Assembly: GCF_905171775.1 (NCBI RefSeq)
Contig: NC_053489.1
Span: forward strand, 325,634,589-325,698,588
From: Rana temporaria
Taxonomy: Eukaryota; Chordata; Amphibia; Anura; Ranidae
DNA length: 64,000 nt
Direction: 5' to 3'
Position numbers and translations under genes: made by a program. The notes under the pieces are model-generated. The model made no database searches and was not told the origin of the DNA. It saw nothing but the letters and a program-made list of their open reading frames with translations. Below are positions 57,950-64,000 of the stretch, piece after piece (the stretch's first letter is position 1; each line of letters opens with the position of its first letter).

Positions 57950-58465
57950 CTTTATGGACCTTGCTTTGTGCATAGGTGCGCAGTCATTTTAAAACAGGAA
58001 GGGGCCGTCCCCCAAACTGTTCCCACAAAGTTGGGAGCATGAAATTGTCCAAAATTTCTTGGTATGCTGGCGCCTTAAGAGTTCCTTTCACTGGAACTAA
58101 GGGGCCAAACCCAACCCCTGGAAAACAACCCCACACCATATTATTTGGACCAGTGCACAAAGCAAGGTCCATAAAGACAAGGATGAGCGAGTTTGGAGTG
58201 AAGGAACTTGACTGACCTGCACAGAGTCCTGACCTCAACCCGATAGAACACCTTTGGGATGAATTAGAGTGGAGACCGCAAGCCAGGCCTTCTCGTCCAA
58301 CATCAGTGCCTGATCTCACAAATGCGCTTCTGGAAGAATGGTCAACCATCCCCATAGACACACTCCTAAACCTTGTGGACGGCCTTCCCATAAGAGTTGA
58401 AGCTGTTTTAGCTGCAAAGGGCGGGGCCAACTCAATATTGAACCCTCCGGACTAAGACTGGGATG
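57950..58465 (+). pseudogene. Tc1-like transposase C-terminal remnant
   Basis: The forward frame from about 58215 reads PAQSPDLNPIEHLWDELEW, PSRPTSVPDLTNALLEEWST and LVDGLPIRVEAVLAAKGG. This is the final part of the Tc1/mariner DDE domain with the DLNPIEHLWDELE signature. A TGA at about 58214-58216 replaces the Trp usually found before the PAQSPDLNPIE motif. Upstream sequence is rearranged, with a direct repeat of a roughly 30-bp word (ttgctttgtgcataggt / gtgcacaaagcaaggtcc inverted, about 57960 and 58150). It is nested in the hAT-like element and dead. Confidence 0.8.
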
Positions 58466-58520
58466 CCATTAAAAGTTATGTGTGTGTAAAGGCAGGCGTA
58501 CTAATACTTCTGACTATATA

Positions 58521-58568
58521 TATATATATATACACACACACATATATATACATACACACACACACACG
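58521..58568. repeat. (TA)/(CA) microsatellite
   Basis: Short alternating TA and CA runs at the 3' side of the Tc1 remnant. Confidence 0.85.
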
Positions 58569-59455
58569 TATGTGTGCTTGAGCTTTTGGGTGCACACCCT
58601 AATGCAATAGGCTGCGCACGCCTATGTGTGTGAGACTTTTACACAGTGTGGCCACATACAGAGGCCCAACATAAAGGGAGCACCATCAGGTGTTCTGGAG
58701 CACCAAGGCCAATTTTTGACATTTCTCTTCTACATGTAAAAATCATCATTTATTTGCTAGAAAATTACATAGAACCCCAAAACATTATATATGCTTTTTT
58801 AGCAAAGACCCTAGAGAATACAATGGTGGTCATTACCAATTTTTCAAACGCGTTTAAAAAAAAAAAAACAGTTTTGTGCTAAAAAAAAAAAAAAAAAACA
58901 GTAAAGTTAGCCCAATGTTTTTGCATAATATAAAAGATGAAGTTCCGCCGAGTAAATAGATACCTAACATGTCACCCTTCAAAATTGCACACCCTCATGG
59001 AATGGCACCAAACTTTGCTACTTAAAAATCCCCATAGGCAACGCTTTAAATATTTTTACTGGTTACATGTTTTTAGTTACAGAGGAGGTCTAGGGCCAAA
59101 ATTATTGCTCTCGCTCTAACGTTCGCAGCGATACCTCACATGTGTGGCTTGAACAGCGTTTTCATATGTCAGCGGGAATTACGTATGCGTTCGCTTCTGC
59201 ATGCGAGCACGCGGGGACAGGGGCACTTTAAAAAAAATAAATGTATTGTTAATTTTACTTTATTTATTTTAGTTTGACACTTTTTTCCACCCCAAAAATT
59301 TTTTTGATCACTTTTAGTCCTATTACAAGGAAAGAGAGGCCCGGAGCAAAAAACCCACAGCATAGGCGCAGGGCCGGCCATGACGGGGTTAAAGGAAAGC
59401 CCTGCCATGGTCAGTGGGAGGGGTTGCAGTGAAGGAGAGCGGTGGGAGGGGAGGT

Positions 59456-59462
59456 TATAAAT
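59456..59462 (+). promoter_or_regulatory. TATA-like box in the Ngaro leader
   Basis: TATAAAT lies in an otherwise GC-rich leader about 415 bp upstream of the gag start. Placement is consistent with an internal promoter in the terminal repeat, but this is inference. Confidence 0.35.
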
Positions 59463-59539
59463 CACCCTCCCACGCTTCCCGGGCTAACAGCACGAGGGGC
59501 GAAGTTTCTGCTGGGGACTCTGTTGCTCTGCCAGAACCA

Positions 59540-59840
59540 TCCAGGGGAGGTAGGCCGCGACCGGGGGCTTTATTTGCGGGATCGGCGGTACTTAGAGCTG
59601 CTGGGGATCTTTGCTCTGCCAGTACTTCCAGGGAGGGGCAGGCCGCGACCGGGGGCTAAATTTTCGGGCGATCGGATTCTTTACAGGGGCGCCGGGTGGG
59701 CCCGTTTTCCTGCTACTACCTACACCGCTGGTGAGAGGCAGGCCGCGACCGGGGGGCGCTAGTTCCAGGCTACAAGCGACACACAAAAAAAAAAAAAAAA
59801 AAAAAAAAAACGAGCGCCGCTAGGCCGCAGCCGGGGAGTT
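59540..59840 (+). repeat. four imperfect leader repeats in the Ngaro 5' region
   Basis: The word aggccgcgaccgggggc, or a one- to two-base variant, occurs near 59549, 59640, 59741 and 59823, spaced about 90-100 bp apart. Each is followed by different sequence. An A tract (59784-59809) precedes the last. Confidence 0.8.
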
Positions 59841-59870
59841 GATTTTTTTCCCACCCAGCCGCCTGGTACC

Positions 59871-61864
59871 ATGTCCGGGGTTGAGGCCATGCTCGCCCAG
59901 CTCAGGGAGGAGGCGGATCGCCGCGGAGAGGGGTGGCTCCAGTCCATGCTGGGGCCGCTCCTGCCACAGGGGGATGCCAGGTCTGTTTCACCCGTCTGGG
60001 GGGGGGAGGGGGGCACCACAGCAACACATGGGCCTCGGCCTGCAGAGCGGGGCAATGTGACTAGTTCACCGGGCCGGGGGGGGGGGGGGACACCCCGCGT
60101 TCACGGGTGTCCCGGTCCCCTGTGCGTTATTCACCTGGTCCGTCCACCCGGTCCCATAGGAGGGAGGGCAGCCCCATCCGGGCCCCCTCGGGCCCCCCAG
60201 CGAAACGTACAGCGGCGGGGGGGCGCCAGGAGAAGACCATTGAGCGGCAGCGTGGGGCAGGGAGGGGGCGGCCAGGGGGCTCTTCTGCGGCGGCCAGGTC
60301 CGCTCGGCGAGACGATCGGAGGGATGCGGGCTCCAACCCCGGTTTTGCACCGGAGGGCCGAGAGCCTCAGCAACGCACATCGGTCCCTGCGGTGGCTAGC
60401 TCCCCAGCATCCGCGGCTAGCCACCTCCAATCCAGCCCCGTGGTGAGGGAGCGTGGGGGAGTGGAAGACGGCAGAATGTACGAGGCACCAAGGAAAGCAA
60501 CGAGGAAGTCGGTCCACGGGTCCAGGGTGCGCAGCGAGAGCGAGTCCAGCTCTGGGCCCACGGCTCCCAGGCCCGAGTCGCCTGGTGGGCTTTCATCGGG
60601 TGAGGAGGGTCACCCTGGAGATCGATCGGAAGGGGAGCTGTCGGAGGAGGAAGTCGTGCCCAGGACGGAGGTCGCAGCGCGGGAGCCAAGCCGGACGGCT
60701 GATGGGATTGCTTCCAGACAGCCCGGTGAGTCGTTTTTGGCTTTGTCTTCTAATGTACAAAATGTGGGGGTGTCAGTGGGGGGACGGGGGGGTCCCCATA
60801 GGCGTTTAGGGGTGCCCGCAGGGGCGAGTAGTGGGGGTTCGGGTGCCTTGGGGGAACAGTCGGGAGAGGATGGGGGTTTGCACCGGTTTTTGGTGGGTCT
60901 AGAAGCATTGGTGAGCCAGCTGAAGGGGGGGAGCAGCCCCGCCGTTAGCCCCGCGGCAGCATGGGGTCCGGCGGGGGGGCCCGGGGTCACGTCACCTGCA
61001 GTGGCGGTCGCCGTGTCGGGGCCAGTGGTGCCTGTGGACAAGGGGCAAGAGGTAGGGGCGGTGGCAGCGGGTAATGGGGTGCCGCCTGCGGATAAAGGAG
61101 ATGCGGGGGTCGATTCCGCAAAGAAGAGGGATTTGGTCCGGTTGGCGGACGCAGCTAAAGGGGAGGTGTATACCTGTTATGAGGCACCGCTGGGTTCACA
61201 TTTGAAGCCGGAGGTGCGGGAAAAGATTTGGAAGAGTGAATATGTAGAGATATTTGCGTTGTTACCGCTGGAAAAGTTTAACCTTGATAGGGTTAAGCCG
61301 GAGGAGTCCAAAAAAGAGGACGAGGAGAAGAGGAGGTATAGGCTTATACCTAGAACTTTTGCGAACTGGTCGCAGGCATACTCGATCATGGCGAGCGTGA
61401 TCGGCGAGAAAAACCCCGAACACTGTTCGGCGCTTTTTAGTTACCAGGAGGCGGTTAGCGAGGCCTACCGGTGCTACGGGGGCACTGGGTGGCTCCGGTA
61501 TGATGAGCAGTTCCGGCAACGCCGGGCTATCAGGCCGGATATTAGGTGGGACACTAAAGACATCGGCCTTTGGATGCGGCTTATGTCGGCCCCACGGACG
61601 TCCACGCCGTTTTTTCAGGGGGGGGCCGGTGGAACCTCTTCCCCAGGACAGTCGGCCGGAAAGAAAAAGGGGGTCTGCTGGCAGTTCAACGAAGGAAACT
61701 GCAAGTTCGGAGGGTCTTGCCGGTTCAAGCACGAGTGCTCCGGCTGTGGTGGCAATCACCCCTCTTCCCGGTGTTTTAAACAAGGCAAGGGCCGTTCCGG
61801 AGATGCTTCAAGTAAGAGGGAGGACTCCGGTGATGGTGGAAAGGATGCGACCGTTTCTCGGTAG
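59871..61864 (+). CDS. Ngaro gag-like protein, frameshifted at a G tract
   Basis: The start at 59871 sits in a good Kozak context (accatgt) and opens MSGVEAMLAQLREEADRRGE. The frame changes across a run of about 14 G (60076-60089) and continues in the frame ending at 61864. The middle is low-complexity and rich in Ser, Gly and Arg. The C-terminal third has a CCCH zinc finger (C-x7-C-x5-C-x3-H, from 61676) followed by a CCHC-like knuckle CSGCGGNHPSSRC, both consistent with RNA binding. The homopolymer break may be real decay, a sequencing error, or tolerated slippage. It overlaps the RT gene by about 60 bp if RT starts at 61803, or by 365 bp if RT starts at 61500. Confidence 0.75.
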
Positions 61865-63434
61865 ATATCCTGACAGGGCGGCCGCCCTGTTGTTGGAAAG
61901 GGGATTCTCCGTGGGTTTCAGCATTCCGTGCAAGTTGGCGGTGGTCCCCCCGGTGGCAAAGAATTTGCGTTCCGCGTTACAACATCCGGAGGTGGTTTCG
62001 GAGAAACTGCTGAAGGAAGTGGCGTTGGGCAGGATGGGGGGCCCATTTGTTTCGCCTCCCTTGGACGATTTGGTGGTTTCACCTTTGGGGGTGGTGCCTA
62101 AGAAGGAGCCGAACAAATTCCGGCTCATTCATCATTTGTTGTTTCCAAGGGGGGGGTCGGTTAACAACGCCATCAGCATGGAGGAGTGTACGGTGAGCTA
62201 CACCTCCTTTGACGCTGCGGTGGGCTGGGTTAGGCGGTATGGCCGGGGGGCCTTGATGGCCAAGTCGGACATTGAGGCGGCGTTTCGGCTCCTGCCGGTC
62301 CACCCGGATAGTTTTCGGCTTTTGGGTTGCCATTGGGGTGGGGAGTTCTACGTAGACAAGTGCCTACCGATGGGCTGCTCCATTTCCTGCGCGCTGTTTG
62401 AACGGTTTAGTTCCTTCCTGGAGTGGGTGGTTCGGGATGTGTCTGGAGTGAGCTCCGTGATCCACTATCTGGACGACTTTCTCTGCGTTGGACCGGCGGG
62501 GTCACGGATTTGCGCAGTGTTGTTGGCCACGCTGGAACACATTGCGGAGCGTTTTGGTGTGCCGCTGGCGCCCGAGAAAACGGAGGGTCCGAGATCGGTC
62601 ATCCAATTCTTGGGCATTGTAATTGATTCGGAGGTGATGGAATGTAGGTTGCCACTGGACAAGCTGGAAGGCCTCAAGGCTGAGATACAGGAGATGGTTG
62701 GTTTGCGGAAAGTGCAACTCCGAGCGCTGCAGTCGCTCCTGGGGAAGCTAAACTTTGCGTGCCGCATTCTCCCCATGGGGAGGGTTTTTTGCAGGCGCCT
62801 TTCGGCGGCCACAGCGGGGGTCAGGTCACCCAGGCACTATGTGCGCCTGGGGAGAGAACATAGGGAGGATTTGTTGGTGTGGCACTCCTTTTTGGAATCC
62901 TTCAACGGCAGGGCATTGTGGATGTCCGGTCCGGTTAGTAACTTTGACATGGAGTTGTTCACGGATGCAGCCGGAGGCGCAGGTTTTGGGGCATACTTTC
63001 AGGGGCAATGGAGTGCGGGCCCTTGGCCTCAGGCCTGGTTGGAGGCGGGGTTCACAAAGAACTTGGTGCTGTTGGAATTGTTTCCGGTGGTGCTGGCAGT
63101 AGAGTTGTGGGGGGCGGCCTTCCGGGACCGGAAGGTGCGGTTCCATGGGGACAATCTGGGGGTGGTCCAGGTGATCAACAAAGTTACGGCGTCCTCTCCT
63201 CCAGTTATTCGGCTATTACGGCACCTGGTGCTGCGCTGTTTGCAGATGAACATATTTGTGTATGCGGTGCATCTACCGGGGGTGGAGAATGTAGTGGCTG
63301 ACGCTCTGTCTCGCTTTCAGTGGGACCGGTTTCGGGAGCTGGTGCCGGAGGCAGAGGAGCAAGGGGTACCCTGTCCGGAGTGGCTTTGGAGGATTCCGTT
63401 GGAATCGTCTCCAGTTGGATCAAAAAGTCGGTAA
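61803..63434 (+). CDS. Ngaro reverse transcriptase-RNase H
   Basis: The open frame extends back to 61500, but recognisable RT sequence begins after the gag overlap. The Met at 61803 is the most economical start. RT motifs are NKFRLIHHLLFPRGGSVN, AKSDIEAAFRLLPVHP (motif A), CLPMGCSISCALFERF (motif B) and HYLDDFLCVGP (motif C, YLDD codons at 62466-62477). RNase H follows with the four acidic positions in LFTDAAGGAGFGAYF, LVLLELFPVVLAVELWG, FHGDNLGVVQVINK and VVADALSRFQ. No stop interrupts it, so this could be a recently active copy. Expression probably requires frameshifting or re-initiation from gag. Confidence 0.92.
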   Translation: MLQVRGRTPVMVERMRPFLGRYPDRAAALLLERGFSVGFSIPCKLAVVPPVAKNLRSALQHPEVVSEKLLKEVALGRMGGPFVSPPLDDLVVSPLGVVPKKEPNKFRLIHHLLFPRGGSVNNAISMEECTVSYTSFDAAVGWVRRYGRGALMAKSDIEAAFRLLPVHPDSFRLLGCHWGGEFYVDKCLPMGCSISCALFERFSSFLEWVVRDVSGVSSVIHYLDDFLCVGPAGSRICAVLLATLEHIAERFGVPLAPEKTEGPRSVIQFLGIVIDSEVMECRLPLDKLEGLKAEIQEMVGLRKVQLRALQSLLGKLNFACRILPMGRVFCRRLSAATAGVRSPRHYVRLGREHREDLLVWHSFLESFNGRALWMSGPVSNFDMELFTDAAGGAGFGAYFQGQWSAGPWPQAWLEAGFTKNLVLLELFPVVLAVELWGAAFRDRKVRFHGDNLGVVQVINKVTASSPPVIRLLRHLVLRCLQMNIFVYAVHLPGVENVVADALSRFQWDRFRELVPEAEEQGVPCPEWLWRIPLESSPVGSKSR

Positions 63435-64000
63435 GTGTGACCACTTGGAGGGCTTATGAGAAGGTTTGGGCAGAATGGCAGGCTCTGGTTAGGGAGGCCG
63501 AGGTGGACCCGGCCGGTCCCGAGGTCAAGGGATTGGTGATTTATTTCTTGGCCAGGAACATGGAGGCCGGGGTGTCTCAGTCCATGTTGGACAAAAAATT
63601 GGCCGGCTTGGCTTTTCTGTTTAAGTGGCAAGGGTGTCCGGACTTTACGAAGGACTTTTGTGTCCGGCAGGCCCTTAAAGGTTACAGGAAACAGGGGCGT
63701 CGGGCGGATTCCCGGCGCCCGGTGTCGTTTGAAATATTGAAGGGTATTATGGGAAAGTTGGGGACAGTTTGTTCGTCCCAGTTTGAGGTGTTATTGTTTA
63801 GGGTGGCGTTCGCGTTGGCGTTTTTTGGAGCTTTTCGAATAGGGGAATTGGTTAGCCCCTCGAAGACGGTACAGGGTGGCATGTTGGCCGGTGATGTGGC
63901 ATGGACGCGAGAAGGGGTGAAAATGTTACTACGTCGGTCCAAGACGGACCAGAAAGGGAAGGGAAAAGTGGTGCGAGTTTTCCCTATTGAGGGGTCGGAA
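63383..64000 (+). CDS. Ngaro tyrosine recombinase, N-terminal part (cut by window end)
   Basis: This frame is shifted by one relative to RT and overlaps its end by about 50 bp. It stays open for 206 codons to the edge. An N-terminal SAM-like DNA-binding part reads VTTWRAYEKVWAEW, with VIYFLARNMEAGVSQSMLDK. The catalytic part begins with FALAFFGAFRIGELVSP, holding the first catalytic Arg, and LLRRSKTDQKGKGK with the beta-hairpin Lys. The second Arg, His/Trp and the Tyr nucleophile must lie beyond 64000. The true start is uncertain because the frame is open further upstream. Confidence 0.85.

Larger units (their letters stand above)
56361..58626. mobile_element. hAT-like element (2,266 bp) with 8-bp duplication
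   Basis: The ends CATTGGCGTGCGCA and TGCGCACGCCTATG are inverted repeats. TGTGTGAG flanks both sides (56353-56360, 58627-58634), an exact 8-bp duplication typical of hAT. Inside are a palindromic block (about 56400-57000), a 23-bp minisatellite and a Tc1 remnant. No hAT transposase is present. Confidence 0.85.
55653..59330. mobile_element. TTAA-family element, invaded by hAT and cut by Ngaro
   Basis: It begins TTAACCACTTGACCACTGGGC-like at 55653, then tttcttttggtggtatttaa as in the 41363 copy. It continues after the hAT insertion with gtgagacttttacacagtgt and matches the 47819 family. At about 59330 the family phrase cctattacaagg changes abruptly to the Ngaro leader. Confidence 0.65.
59331..64000 (+). 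mobile_element. Ngaro-type tyrosine-recombinase retrotransposon, 3' end beyond window
   Basis: The gene order gag, RT-RNase H and tyrosine recombinase on the plus strand, with no protease or integrase, defines a DIRS-order element. The RT style (YLDDF with the surrounding CLPMGCSISCALFERFSSFL motif) and recombinase point to Ngaro rather than DIRS1. The 5' boundary is inferred from where the flanking TTAA-family sequence stops (about 59330). The body is CpG- and G-rich, unlike its surroundings. gag is broken at a G tract, while RT and recombinase are open. Confidence 0.85.

Noticed and set aside
60066..60689. Proline-rich minus-strand ORFs in the Ngaro gag region
   Set aside because: GC-rich antisense shadows with few stop codons by composition.

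Overview
The window is vertebrate nuclear DNA, most likely from a frog. Its one recognisable host gene is the 5' part of a thioredoxin gene (txn) on the minus strand. Almost everything else is transposon-derived. The frog call is inference. It rests on the txn exons together with DIRS and Ngaro tyrosine-recombinase retrotransposons, L2/CR1-like LINE fragments, Tc1-like fossils, hAT and TTAA-flanked nonautonomous elements, and repeat styles I associate with ranoid frogs. No bacterial, phage or organellar genes, CRISPR arrays, rRNA or convincing tRNA genes are visible.

Left part (1-19000). Exon 1 of txn (start codon at 18503) ends in a consensus donor. Exon 2, carrying the WCGPC redox centre, lies at 3521-3417. 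Both junctions are phase 0, so the intron between them is 14,958 bp. That intron holds a full-length DIRS element (about 4618-9993, same sense as txn) with gag, RT-RNase H and a frameshifted tyrosine recombinase. It also holds several MITEs, three large foldback elements and a 41-bp minisatellite of about 23 copies. Later txn exons must lie beyond position 1. The putative promoter is at about 18515-18700.

Middle-left (18980-27700). A Tc1-like transposon fossil is split by a LINE insertion with a short target-site duplication. Inside the fossil, one 49-bp piece of the transposase gene has expanded into about 94 tandem copies (20521-25124), with a 337-bp higher-order repeat in part of the array. 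TTAA-flanked and 3-bp-TSD MITEs follow, with a decayed 33-bp tandem array.

Middle (28000-53900). This is gene-free DNA with solo LTR-like copies, hAT MITEs with 8-bp target-site duplications, foldback elements, microsatellite clusters and pairs of duplicated segments. Several paralogous pairs act as empty-site controls that date insertions relative to one another.

Right part (53900-64000). A 1.4-kb inverted repeat is followed by a TTAA-type element that was invaded by a 2,266-bp hAT-like element. The hAT-like element itself contains a 23-bp minisatellite and a Tc1 transposase remnant. From about 59331 to the edge lies a nearly intact Ngaro-type retrotransposon on the plus strand: gag, RT-RNase H and a tyrosine recombinase cut off by the window end.

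I found no evidence of a novel defence or metabolic system. The most distinctive observation is the satellite array born from transposase coding sequence.
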